From Polytrichum commune (Eukaryota; Streptophyta; Polytrichopsida; Polytrichales; Polytrichaceae): 64,000 nucleotides of DNA. Below, one piece after another: positions 34,485 to 45,304 of the stretch; the stretch's first letter is position 1; each line of letters opens with the position of its first letter. The notes under the pieces are model-generated. The model saw only the letters and a list, made by a program, of their open reading frames with translations. It was not told the DNA's origin and made no database searches. The stretch is from the NCBI GenBank assembly GCA_950295325.1, contig OX485808.1, forward strand, positions 24,634,527-24,698,526, given 5' to 3'. A program made the position numbers and the translations under genes.

Positions 34485-34697
34485 TTGTATAATTAGTGTG
34501 GGTTACCATTTTGGAGTTACGCATTCCTATGACATTGTATTGAGAGCATCATTTTGCACCCAAATAACATAAGTAGTTAGTATGCACACTGAAGAATATG
34601 ATATAACTTGGTTGGTTTAAAATGATTATCATAGTAATTTAAATGTTATACCAATGCGTATCTCCAAATGGTAACCCACACTAATTATACAAAAAGG
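34485..34697. mobile_element. MITE, family M copy 2
   Basis: Ends are long inverted repeats: TTTTTGTATAATTAGTGTGG on the left and its reverse complement on the right. The next block, GTTACCATTTTGGAGTTACG, pairs with CGTATCTCCAAATGGTAAC. About 210 bp, non-coding. Confidence 0.82.
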
Positions 34698-34797
34698 TGT
34701 AGTGGTCGATTATCCCCGTTTGTTGGGGCACACACCTAGAAATGGGGGTTAGATGGGCACTTGTGTTGGCTTAGCATCCAAGGTAGTATGTACACTA

Positions 34798-35630
34798 AAT
34801 TGTCTAATTAGTGTGGGTTATCATTCAGATTTATGTGTTTAGGGTTGTCTATCCCGACGTCATGACGGTGTCGTGTCGTGACGGACCCCTCCGTCACGAC
34901 ACAATAGGGTCCACGTAGGGTCAACCTAGGGGGCAGCTAGTAGGGTGGGTAAAATACTTACCTTCTTGCCAAGGTGGCGTCCTATGTGGCAGAAAAGGCC
35001 GACGTGGACGTGGATATGCCTAGCGCTAGGTAAACCATTTTGTCATTATGTTATCATTCTGTTAAAATCAAAGTAGTAAAATATGACTAAGGAGTGTGTG
35101 GGGCGGACAGGGGCGGACGGGGGGGGGGGGGGGACGGACGGGGAGGGAGGGGGGGCGGACGGGGGAGGGGGGAGGGGGGGGGTGGGAACGGGGCGGGAAC
35201 GGGGGCGGACGGGGGCTAGTAATTTTTTCCCCACTTTACCTCTACTTTGCTGACATGTCATCACACGTGGACATCTTACATCCTACGTGTCCGAAATGGG
35301 GTAATGTAATTACACACAGAATTCGGTAAAATTCAAGTCCGTCAGGATAAAGACAGCATCCGGCATAATGTCGTGACGGATACGTGTCGTGACGGCACGA
35401 CATTATGCCGAGATTAGCCTCCGTCACGACACAATAGACAACCCTGTATGTGTTGTTATAACGTCTTACCTATATTATTATTTTAAACCAACTAAGTAAC
35501 ATCGTATTCTTCGGTGTGCATACTAACTACTTATGTTATTTGGGGTGCAAAATGATACTCTCAGTAAAATGTTATAGCAATGCGTAACTCCAAATGGTAA
35601 CTCACACTATTTAGACGACAAAAAAATGTA
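34798..35630. mobile_element. MITE, family M copy 3, split by an hAT-like insertion
   Basis: Left part 34798-34839 (AATTAGTGTGGGTTATCATT) and right part 35447-35630 (ending ATGCGTAACTCCAAATGGTA then ACTCACACTA) together equal one family M element. They are separated by the 607-bp insertion at 34840-35446. Confidence 0.78.
34840..35446. mobile_element. hAT-like non-autonomous element with 8-bp duplication
   Basis: Starts TAGGGTTGTCTAT and ends ATAGACAACCCTG, i.e. inverted ends of the hAT type. It is flanked by TATGTGTT at 34832-34839 and again at 35447-35454, the 8-bp duplication expected for hAT. Subterminal GTCGTGACGG/CCGTCACGAC motifs occur several times near each end (34850-34905 and 35365-35437), as transposase-binding repeats do. 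The centre holds a G-rich tract on the plus strand (35100-35216) made of GGGGCGGACGG-like units. No transposase is encoded. Confidence 0.88.
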
Positions 35631-35960
35631 GTGGTTGAATAGGTGGTCACATTTCCTTGGCCAATATCATATTTCTAAGGCATGATTTGAGAGTCAAATA
35701 TGGATGTGAACTCTCTTTCGTTCTTCCTTTTTTCATTTTCCATTTTTTGAAACAAAAGGTCAAAAAGTAAACACCAACAATGAGTTGAGAAACGAGATGA
35801 CACACTTACTTGGAGGGTTGTGAACTTTGTATACTGGAGACATCTAATGAATTTTGAGAATCCATCTATCAAAAAGATTAAAACAAAATAAACAATTGTA
35901 TAACATCACTCAATCTCGTTGCGATGCTCCCTATCATCAAAAAAAAGAAAAGAAAAAAGG
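35631..35960. other. Short non-coding spacer
   Basis: AT-rich; no feature recognised between the family M element and the transposase relic. Confidence 0.5.
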
Positions 35961-36038
35961 ATTGGATAGTGAGGAAGTCAACCTCAACTTATTATAGTTG
36001 GGAATAATGGGTCGCGAGTTATTACATAGCATAACTCA

Positions 36039-37799
36039 TTAATTATGTCCATAATAAGAACATGCAGCTTCTTCCCAGCCATCCTCTAGGGTTTCGTATG
36101 TTGGGATGTCCTCCATCACAGCCTCTGGTGCTTCGACTCCAGTTTCTTGGGCACATTGAATCATTTCCTCTTCTTCTTGAGCCAACTGCTCATCTTGCTC
36201 GGCCTCGGTTGCCATTTTCATTCACTCCAACCTGGTGAAAGCCGTGTTGGATGGTAGTGGCGGTGACTTCAATCCGGCTTTGAGAGATCCATTGAAAGGC
36301 GTGCCTGACATTGATCTTTTTTAACGCATCGTCCAACGCTGCCAAGTTTTCATGGGAGAGGAGAAACTCATGAAATCACTATATTCGTTAATCGGAGACT
36401 TTGGAGAATCTCAAAATAAATGCAAATGGTTTAAAATTTGGTGCAATTTCTTATTGTGATGACATGTATTTGTGCCAAATTGGTTAGTGTTGTCCATGCG
36501 AATCAATATAATAAGTTACATTGAATATATATGTGTGTTTTCCATGTTCTTTATTTGAAAACCATGTCGGAAGCGTCTTTTGATATTTGATCTTGAAGTT
36601 TTGGAGGATACCAGAGTCCAAGGGGTTGGGTTGTTGCAGTCGTGTTTGGTGGCAGGAAAACAAGCTTGACATTGGAGAGCTCCATCTCTGGATGGCAAGG
36701 GGCATTGTCGAGAAGAACGAGGGGTTTTCGGTTCTCAATCTGCATCTTGTTGTTGAACTGCTGTAGGTACTCTAGAAATATCGCTTCAGTCATCCAAGAC
36801 TTGGCGTTTGCCTTCCACATGACTTGCCGAGGAAGTTGTTTGTTGAAAGCTCGTGGCATCTGAGATTTGCCAATCACCAGAGGCTTGAACTTTTCAATCA
36901 CTGCTGAAGAGAGAAATGTGACGGTAAGGCGTTCCTTGGCAAGCTTGCCTCCTTTGCATCTTTCTCCATGGGACACTAAGTTGCGGTTGGGCACACCTTT
37001 CCAAAAAATCCCACTCTCGTCCACGTTCCAGATGTCCTTCTTGTCGTAGCCCTAAATGATGCTAGGTAAGTTTTGCTTCTCGTTGGCGACAATTTGCTGG
37101 TCCATGCCTGCGTTTTCACCTGACAACATGCGGAATCGGATGTTGTGGCACTCGCAAAATGCTTCCAACCAGCCATTGGATGCCTTAAAATCATTCATCT
37201 CAATGCCTTCAACCCCTTCAAGGCTTTCTCCTGCAAGATACGGCCAGAGACATGATTGTTTCGAGAGCGAGCACCAACAAACCACTCGTAGACTTGCTCA
37301 TCGACGAGCTTACCATCACCAATGACCCAGGTTGATCGTTTTTGGAGCTTGGTTTTGAGAGATCGATGCGATAATCTTATCATTGTTCTTGTTCCAGTTG
37401 ACAACGGTGCCAGGAGAGACACCATACTTGATCCCGCAAGCTCTCATAGCCATGCCATTGGACAAGTCTTGCAGTGCGTCAACCTTTTGTCCCAAGGTCT
37501 TCTCAACGTATTTCCTTTTTCCAATCATTGTTCAATCAAAGAGCAGCACGCACGCACGCGCATGCACGCACACACACACGTGCAGTGTGAATCTCAAGTC
37601 TGCATGCCGTGGCAGAGTACGGAAAGTGCACATGAAACTTTTGAGAGCAGTTTCAAAAAAAAATGTTCAATGTTCAAGGTCAGGGGTGTCTATTCAGAGG
37701 AGGTGCATTTGTATGCCAAAATTGAATGTACATCCACAAACTGTTCAAACTAAGGAGGTGTTCATTCATAGGAGATGTTCAATCTAACAGGTTTCACTG
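36039..37799 (-). pseudogene. Broken pogo/Tigger-like (Tc1/mariner) transposase and element
   Basis: Reading the minus strand from 37528, the parts come in the family order. First is an N-terminal helix-turn-helix (GIKYGVSPGTVVNWNKNN, about 37440-37380). Then comes a second DNA-binding region (YEWFVGARSRNN, then GWLEAFCECHNIRFRMLSG), then DDE catalytic motifs NVDESGIFWK, LLDNAPCHP and LDSGILQNFK, then KINVRHAFQWIS and an acidic tail (36221-36039). The second and third Asp are 29 residues apart. Damage includes frame changes near 37340 and 37200, a TAG at 37052-37054, a one-base change in a C-run (36622-36625) just before the third Asp, and decay after it. The right end reads, on the minus strand, TA|CAGTGAAACCTGTTAGATT, a typical Tigger-type terminus at a TA target (37800-37801). 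The left end is uncertain, perhaps near 35965. Arabidopsis Lemi1 is a known plant relative. Confidence 0.85.
37548..37580. repeat. CA/CG alternating purine-pyrimidine tract
   Basis: CACGCACGCACGCGCATGC and then CACACACACGTG, inside the 5' part of the transposon relic. Sequences like this can adopt Z-DNA. Confidence 0.7.
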
Positions 37800-38230
37800 T
37801 ATATAGATCTCCAACATCTGCAAACAAGCCAATGTATCACAAAGTACATCGATATAGATGAACCAAGAAAAAAAAAAAGAGAAAACATTCTCTACACTCA
37901 ACTTAAGAAGTTTGCATTTTGCATAACATCATTAATGGCCACTTCACACACGAGACTGAGAGCCCGTGTTCATTACACTTCAAGCACTCTCATTGGTGGG
38001 AGAGGCGGAGCCGGTCCAAGTTCACTTCACACTATGCTTGAGGGACCAATGGAGTATGTGAATGCAAGATGGATGGATGTAAAGTCTACATGGATTCCTA
38101 CATGGCATCGAATAGATCATGTTTCACGGTCACTTGGACTCTTTTCATTAATAACCTATAAGGTAACTAGAAATATTGATGGATGATTGAATATTCTAAT
38201 CACATGTGCCAGTGTGTAAGCAGAGGATGA

Positions 38231-38591
38231 TGGGAGCTGGACAACTCCCAATAGAAGATGGATGGATTGGAGTTAGACAACTCTAGATTGACAACATGTG
38301 CACTAGAGTTAGACAGCTCCGCATTTAGTGCATTGGAATTAGACTATTCCATATTGAGGACATGTGCACATGAGTTAGAGAGCTCTCGATGAGGTGCATT
38401 GGAGTTAGATCACTCCAGATTTGGAAAGATGAATGGTGCATTGGAGTTAGACAACTCTCAATGAATAGATAGATCTAGTTGGAATTAGACAGTTCCAACT
38501 AGAAGAATGGTTGGATGAACCAAGTTGGAATTAGACAATTCCAACTAGAAGGATGGATGGATGAATCCAGTTGGAATTAGACAGTTCCAAC
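38231..38591. repeat. Array of about ten short hairpins with a shared loop
   Basis: Near-palindromes of consensus GGARTTAGACARYTCC repeat every 30-46 bases. Clear ones are 38231-38250 (arms TGGGAG/CTCCCA), 38334-38351 (TGGAAT/ATTCCA), 38400-38417 (TGGAGT/ACTCCA), 38474-38503 (TCTAGTTGGAA/TTCCAACTAGA), 38523-38546 (AGTTGGAATT/AATTCCAACT) and 38570-38591 (GTTGGAA/TTCCAAC). Weaker ones begin near 38269, 38305, 38372 and 38443. Spacers are partly shared (GATGGATGGATGAA, ACATGTGCAC). No protein is coded. Confidence 0.9.
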
Positions 38592-41112
38592 ATGAAGAAT
38601 GAGATTGACTTAAAAGATGGAAGAAGGTTCTAGAGGAACCAAAGATAGAAGATTCATAGTAGGACTAAGAAATAGAGCTATGAATAAAATACTTATACTA
38701 TATGTGAAAATAGAAAGTAAAAGTAGTGTCTTTGACATAAGAAGAAGCTCGGGGGAGGAGAGAGGATCTTTTTGTCTCTCTCCTATGGTCGGGTGGTTGA
38801 GCTTAGACCAAGACCTACTTGGTCTACTTTTGTAATTTGACGTTACAAGGAAAATAAATTGAGTTCTTCAACTCGTCATTTGGATTGATAATTGCGATTG
38901 TGAAAGTAGCTGACAAACTTGTGAGAGGTTTGTTACACCACCTCTTGGATGTAGGGCTAACACAACACTAGGAGACCATGGCCCTCAGAAAGCTCACAAT
39001 CGTTGGTTTATTCTATTTTATCATGTGTGAGGACCCACATGAAGAGAAATTCTTTGAAGTAGCATTTGGTGAAAAGCCCGGTAACATATGACTTCACACT
39101 ACACTTGAGAATCCACGACCACACTACATGATTTTGGAGGTGTGTTGGGACGGCCTTTGGACACTTTCTTTGGGCTCTCACAATTTTGTGGTCACAACAT
39201 TGGCTCATGTATTCACTCCCTTTTCTAATTCTAGTATAATCACTCCAACATTGTAGTGCTACAATGCTTGATCACTTGTCATCATTGGATCTTCCCTTGA
39301 ACTATGGAGATACTCTACGTGAGCACTTCATTTTGAGATTCAACATGACACCTCAACATATCCAAAAAATTATCATAATGATTCCCAAATATTTAAGGGA
39401 AAATTTATTGTCACAGAGCCAAGTAATAATATGTGTAAATTTCCTAAGGACTAATAACAAATTTAAACTTGATAACTAAAATAATGTACATTTGCAGCCA
39501 ATCATGTGGGAACTTGGGGCTTGCCCTTGGGGGAGGGAGGTGCTAGCCGGCTTGTCCACACCTGTTCAAGATGTTCACCTTCAAAAGAAGGCGGTAGTGG
39601 TTGGGAGCCCTCTAATTCTTCTAATGTGTGCTTCATAGATACATCTAAGTTTGAGGCATTTATAACAGAGAAAATAAATTTAAAAAGTCATATGTCTAGG
39701 AGGAGTGATAGCGGTTTTCTTGCGTAGAGAAACTAATTCTACAAAGAATGCTAAAAATCAATTAATTGTTTTTGAAATTTCATGAATATGGAAATTGGTA
39801 CAATGTTCTAAAGCGGTAAAGTTAGGGTAAGACAAAGTCAATCTATAGGCTAACCTATAACCGCTCATCTAAATCCTAATGCTTGGCTATGGCAGTTGTC
39901 AAAACTCTGTTGAGGGTAATCAATCACAAGTCGCTGCCACATAAATCTTAACTCCGTTAACCTAAACAATATAGATCTCATCCATGTCGGCAGTACATGA
40001 CCCTAGTGAGTAGTTAAAATGGACTTGGTCAACCATGGATGCTTCCACCTTAGACTTAGACCAACACAAAATGAAGTGGCATGCTGGTGGGAACATTGGA
40101 GTTGTTGTTTGTATATAGTGATTGAAGTACATAAACCAACCAACATGATAAATAGCTAAAAAACAACTACTAAACATTTATAGGTATTTAATTTAAGCCA
40201 AATATTAATAAGGGTATGTGTATAGTAACATATATTGAACGTGGGCCAAAGATTCGTGGTATCTATTTTAAGCGACCCATGCCCGACTGCTTAAGCATTT
40301 TAGCATATGTACGGTTTAGGAAGAAAAAGTTCCCCGTGTAGAGAAATAGAAATAAGAAGCAATTCATCTTTTTTTCATAATTTGTTTCCCGATAACTAGT
40401 TTATTATGAACTTTCTAAGTGGATATTCTCTTTGACTTACACTCGTGATATAGGCTAACCTCTTTCCGAACATTGATTGGTTACAAAACTAAGAAGGTTT
40501 GATTCCCATTATTGATAATTATGACACCTAAATATGCTCGCAATCTGAACCTAGTTGTCAACTTAGCCGTTGACACATGTCTAAGTTGGATCTCAACCAC
40601 GACATGTTATTAATGATTAGATATTGTGATTGTGTTGCACGGACATAGGTTAACCTAAGCTTCAAGAATGGGGTGGTGGTCAGGAAAGGGTCGCTTAACT
40701 TACAAAAAATGCATTCATAAGGAAGGCGAATTCTATTCTATAGCACGAAATAGTTGTTTACATACAACTTTGGTTCCGAAAATGAGATCAAAGACTAGAA
40801 TTACTCTTGTGGGGTCTAGTTGGAATGAGTTGGCCCGGAAGTTGGACGAGACTTGTTTTTACTTCTCAAAACCCCTTCATCCATGATGAGTCCACAATGG
40901 ATGAGTTTACATAGATGCCATGAACTCCAAGCCCTGGACCCGAATGGTCGAATCCTTCAATGCATAATATCCACATCACGTTTGCACATGTTTCCAAAAT
41001 TCTATTGGAAATACCAACATATCCATGGAATTTTAATAATTCATGATATTGTCATTAGTCCCGCAAGATATCATATTTCGACTCCAATTCTTTCCATAAC
41101 ATTATTCACATT
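38592..41112. other. Intergenic AT-rich region
   Basis: No supportable gene. The 38640-38880 part ends in T-rich DNA and AAAATAAATTG and could be the rest of a solo LTR that includes the hairpin array, but no terminal duplication was found. Confidence 0.45.
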
Positions 41113-41222
41113 CATAACAGTGTTATGTGGGATTGACAATACTTCACGAAATATTCTCCAAAATCAAATTGAATGTGGGCATATTCTATGGAATGTTGTC
41201 AGTCCCACATAACATTGTTATG
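41113..41222. repeat. Inverted repeat with 27-base arms
   Basis: Left arm CATAACAGTGTTATGTGGGA followed by TTGACAA, and right arm TTGTCAGTCCCACATAACAT followed by TGTTATG, are reverse complements with two mismatches around a loop of about 56 bases. It could be a tiny foldback element. Confidence 0.8.
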
Positions 41223-41290
41223 GATCTCAATAATGTTATGTCAATACCCTTGCCCATTGATACTATATAAAAATGTTGATACCCGATAAC

Positions 41291-41538
41291 TACACCAAAT
41301 AAGGTCATTTGTGTGACACGCTTTTGAAAAGAGCGTCACTTTTACTTTTTAACACTTGGAGACATGTAGAGCCGTCACACATGTGGGTGTGACATCTTAC
41401 TTTATTTAATGCAATATTCTCTTCTCTCTAATAAATTTTGGTCCAATATTATAGTTCATAGTAAAATACATGTTATAGATAATAATGAAATGTTAGAGAA
41501 ATTAATTGCTAGTCACACTAATGACCCTATTTGGTGTA
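41291..41538. mobile_element. MITE with 27-base TIRs
   Basis: Left end TACACCAAATAAGGTCATTT and right end, read in reverse, TACACCAAATAGGGTCATTA. Each terminal TA may be a TA target duplication, as in Tc1/mariner-type MITEs. About 248 bp, AT-rich and non-coding. Confidence 0.8.
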
Positions 41539-41748
41539 CATACACCCATAGTTGTTCTTTAAAGCCTGTGAACATAGTCAATGTAACTACCTTCAATTTT
41601 ATTGGGTTTTAATAGTGATTGAAAGAGGATATAATCAACTCATCTTACCGCATTCTTATTGGTATTTTCATATTTTCATAGAGATGATTATAGTTGTGTC
41701 TAGAATTCACCCTAGGTTGTTTAGTTTAATGAACATGGCTTAGCTACT

Positions 41749-42119
41749 CCTTTCACACTTGTTATTGTGGCCCACTATAATTTGGCATATCGTGACGTTC
41801 TAGTCAATGTAATTTTTGTCGATCCATGTCAGTTTTTAAGTCAACATAGCAATTTATGTTCAAAATTTGGAACATAAAATTAACATTTTATATGTGAGCA
41901 TGAATGCAGTATCAAGAATATGGTAGAAGAATATTATATCAATACCAAATCAAGATTATACCAAAATAATTATTATTTTATATTTTATATTTAAAACATT
42001 AGTAAGGATTGTTTTTAAGTCTATATGCCACCTAATTTTTAACCTACACATAAATGCAATGGATCACAATAATTTGTACATGTGCTAACTTTTAGCTCAC
42101 TATAATAAGTGTGAAAGGT
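41749..42119. mobile_element. TIR element, family C copy 1
   Basis: Left CCTTTCACACTTGTTATTGT and right end TATAATAAGTGTGAAAGG are inverted. A second copy at 55478-56356 has the same termini and is interrupted by a family B element. Confidence 0.72.
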
Positions 42120-42759
42120 GCACATAGTTGATAATGGTCACAGTAAGGTCCATGTGCATTAGACACTTCTCATGTACTAGCAAAGCCAATGAAAACCATT
42201 AGATGACAAAAATTTGGACCCCCATTCACATGAAAGTGTGGACTAAAATTTCTTGGAAAATAAAGTCAATGGCCGACATGATTGTAAGGGATAGTCGAAG
42301 TTTGAGGAGGAGAATTTGACTACCTCTTTATTCCAGAACTCGATAATTGACTTTCATTTGAACAAGATAAAACTTGTGTATATGAACATGTTGGTATAAA
42401 CGTATGGACCCAAGATTTATTTTCAATTTATATCATCTCAAGATATAAAGTACAATCTGGCCATAATGCAACATTCAGAATGGGCAAGTGAATTCCAACT
42501 TGCATGCCAAACAAACAAGGAAATCTCTCTCTCCCTCTCATATGTCACACCCCCCCCCCCAAAGTCCACACGGAAGTGCTTGGCTGTCGGGATTGCTTGA
42601 AGATATTGGCGGAAGCTTTGTTGGTGTTGGCAAACTTCTATTTTACATTGCCGGAACGGCCAAGACAAGGAAGTGTGTCCTTAAATTAAGAAGGTGCTAG
42701 CCACAAAGCATTACATTCCATACCAATTTCACACATTATGACCCTCTTATGGGTCATCA
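42120..42759. other. Intergenic
   Basis: No gene recognised. A C-tract of about 11 is at 42550-42560. Confidence 0.45.
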
Positions 42760-43110
42760 GTCCTATAAGGTAGATGGGTCTTAAGTGGGCCGTTCTCTTA
42801 ATTGGACCCCCTAGATTTGATTGGTGCGTGGTTCGGTGAGGATCAAAGAGCAAACATCATAAACACACATGTTCAAAAGAGATTGGACTACGCTGTCAAA
42901 TATTAATAACTACTCTAAACTCAATAGTGAACACAATTGGGAGGACCTATGTATCCAATTTAAAAAATCAACCAACAAGCATTTCCGATAACCAAAACTG
43001 AATAAGTTTGTGCCAAAAGAAGTAAAGAAAGAAAAAAAGGTCCAATTTTCAATCCGGTTTTTGTAGATGTTTCATCGTAGAATTGCTAATGCAAACACAA
43101 TTTTGTTGTA
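42760..43110 (-). repeat. Dispersed repeat family G, copy 2
   Basis: Reverse-complement match to 28313-28690: TTCGGTGAGGATCAAAGAGC, AGAGATTGGACTAC, CCAATTTTCAATCCGGTTTT and GTAGATGTTTC are the complements of blocks in copy 1. Confidence 0.75.
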
Positions 43111-43639
43111 TAAATATAATCCGCAGGATTTGGAGAAAATGTAAAATGAACCACAGACCTTATCCCTTGACACTACTCAGTTGATGAGTTGTGTTTAACT
43201 ACCTTGACTTCAAATTCAGTATGAAGCAGTGAAACTCCAACATATGAAATCGTTATTCTCACATCTATTGTTAGACCCATGAACACAACTCAATATTGTC
43301 ATGAAGCCTAAACCAATGACCAAAACATTGAATGATCCCAACTTAATTACACAAAGGAGGTGCCGTCGAAGGCACCAAGAGGGTGGGGGAGATTTTTAAT
43401 CTTGTTTTTCCAAATAGGCTAAACTTACACCGCAAGATATCTCTCATGGATAGAAGAACAAATGAAGATAAACAAAGGACAAGGACGGCCCGGACTCTTC
43501 TCAAGGATAGAATAGTAATAAATAACGGTCAAGGGAGACGGTGGTGGTTCGGTTTAATTAGTTGCAAACATGGTGACAATCGTGTGCTTTTTAGCTGACA
43601 CATATATTGCACCATTTTCAACGGTGTCCCTAGCCCTCC

Positions 43640-43800
43640 TACAGTCCTACCTCTTTAGTATGACACGTTTGGGAAACGAGAAACCTGACGAATTTTCAAG
43701 GACGTCACATATTTAATGATATGACAAATTGGGCTTTTTGTGTGCGAGAATTACGAGGTATTCATGAAAAAACACACACGAGATATTTTGCCACACATGC
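43640..43800 (+). repeat. Dispersed repeat family E, copy 2
   Basis: Pair of 8640-8800. It is followed by two direct copies of TTTTAGTATTCCCAAATGAG plus GTATTTA, about 99 bases apart (43832 and 43931). Confidence 0.65.
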
Positions 43801-44439
43801 ATAATAAGTATTTTTCAAATGTTATTACATTTTAGTATTCCCAAATGAGGTATTTATTTTTTAGTATTTATATTTTTTCAAATGCAAGAAGATATTATTG
43901 AGCATATTAATGACAAGTTGAATGTTTTTACATTTTAGTATTCCCAAATGAGGTATTTAACCTTAGACTCATGCCATAGTTCATGATTAAACCTCTATCT
44001 ATTTACTCATTCAAATAGTCCAAGGAGTAATGCCACGAAGAAGGTGATCTTGTTGACAAACTTCTAAGGAATCTTTCCCCCAAAGAGAGTTTGTTTCCAA
44101 TGAAAACTTTCATAGTTGTTGTTCATGCATGATGAATGTAGCCCATCGCCAAGTTCTCTGGGCCTAGATGCAATCCCATAATTTGTGTTTGACCAATTCG
44201 CTAGTGTTCAGACGACAAAAGACACATTGTTGGGAGATAGATGCCAACATAATGTAGGCCCTCCACTCGGTAACTGCAACCGCCTTATGCCAAATGGACC
44301 ACATGAAAGTGGCTTCCTTACTAGATGGGAGCCAGTCCAAAACCTATGACCAATAAAACTTGTAATTCGATAGGAGGTAGCCTTGCCAATTGCCTACCAA
44401 CCTGGGGTTGTCCTAGGGACCCTGTTGATAACAAAGTCT

Positions 44440-44790
44440 CTCCCCCACTTTTCCTAGGATATGGAACACGCGATTAGCACAAGATGGTTAGCAAATCTAA
44501 ATCGAGGCAATAGCCACTTTCCTCATAATTTTTGGAGCTCATATTATCTCTTTCATTATCACAATGAAGATTCTCATACTCATTATGTGGTCACATAGGT
44601 CCCCCCCCCCCCCTCCCCCATTTTATGTTGACTATTGAACCCATAATGGTTATCACATCCTGAACACGTGGTTCAATCTCTTTTAAACACATGTCTTTTT
44701 GGTATGTGTTCTTTGAAGCACACATCTAATCACATACACCTCAAAGATAATTCAATTAAGAGAAGTGACCATATTAGGCATGTCTATCTT
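44440..44790 (+). repeat. Dispersed repeat family F, copy 1
   Basis: Shares with 52600-52990 and 59040-59400 the ordered blocks ACTT-TCCTAGG, AAACACACGATTA-like, GATGGTTAG, GGAGCTC, AGTGAAGATTCTCATG, GGTCATATAG, TTGTGCTGATTATTGA and CTCTTTTAAACACA. About 350 bases, non-coding. Degenerate shorter copies occur elsewhere, including both ends of the window. Confidence 0.75.
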
Positions 44791-44928
44791 ATATATTGTG
44801 TGCAATGCCACCTCCAACACATAATTTTGGTTGTTGGATTGGTTTAGGAATTCTCTTATTTGGTGAGCAATTGTGAATCACGGGATGTCATTTCAAGTTA
44901 GCATTGGAGTTAACTCAACACAAAGGTA

Positions 44929-45304
44929 TAAGGGCTAGTTCACACGGGGTCCCAAATCCCAAGTCCCAACATGGAGGCAAAGTCCCAACTTATGAGCCTC
45001 AAGAAATCACTGAAATATGGTTTAATATCATTAAATTCATATCTTGATTATTCCATGAAAAAATATTCACGGGACTTGGGTTGAGAGTTGGGTCGAGCAA
45101 AAAGCTAGACCCAACTCTCAACACAAGTCTTCAACGTCACTTCCAGAAAGTATTGCCATGTAGGCATCCATGTCATAGTTGGGACTTAGGACTTGGGACC
45201 CCTTGTGAAGTGATAAGTCCCAACTTCCATTCTCTCAATGGTTGAGATTGGATGGATTGACCTCATGTGACTTAAGACTTGGGACCCATGTGAACCGGCC
45301 CTAA
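44929..45304. mobile_element. hAT-like MITE with internal hairpin
   Basis: Left end TAAGGGCTAGTTCACACGGG then GTCCCAA; the right end is the reverse complement in form (TTGGGACCCATGTGAACCGG then CCCTAA). Flanks CAAAGGTA and AGAAGGTA agree in six of eight bases, compatible with an old 8-bp duplication. Inside, GTTGAGAGTTGGGTC (45080-45094) pairs with GACCCAACTCTCAAC (45108-45122). CCCAAGTCCCAAC-type direct repeats are frequent. Confidence 0.78.

Noticed and set aside
35046-35329. Gly/Arg-rich and Pro-rich frames
   Set aside because: They translate the G-rich core of the hAT-like element.
38231-38591. CRISPR-like array
   Set aside because: Units are degenerate, spacing is irregular, spacers are partly shared and the context is a plant nucleus.
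38212-38938. Solo LTR containing the hairpin array
   Set aside because: A TG...CA span and a T-rich 3' part exist, but no target duplication, primer site or second copy was found.
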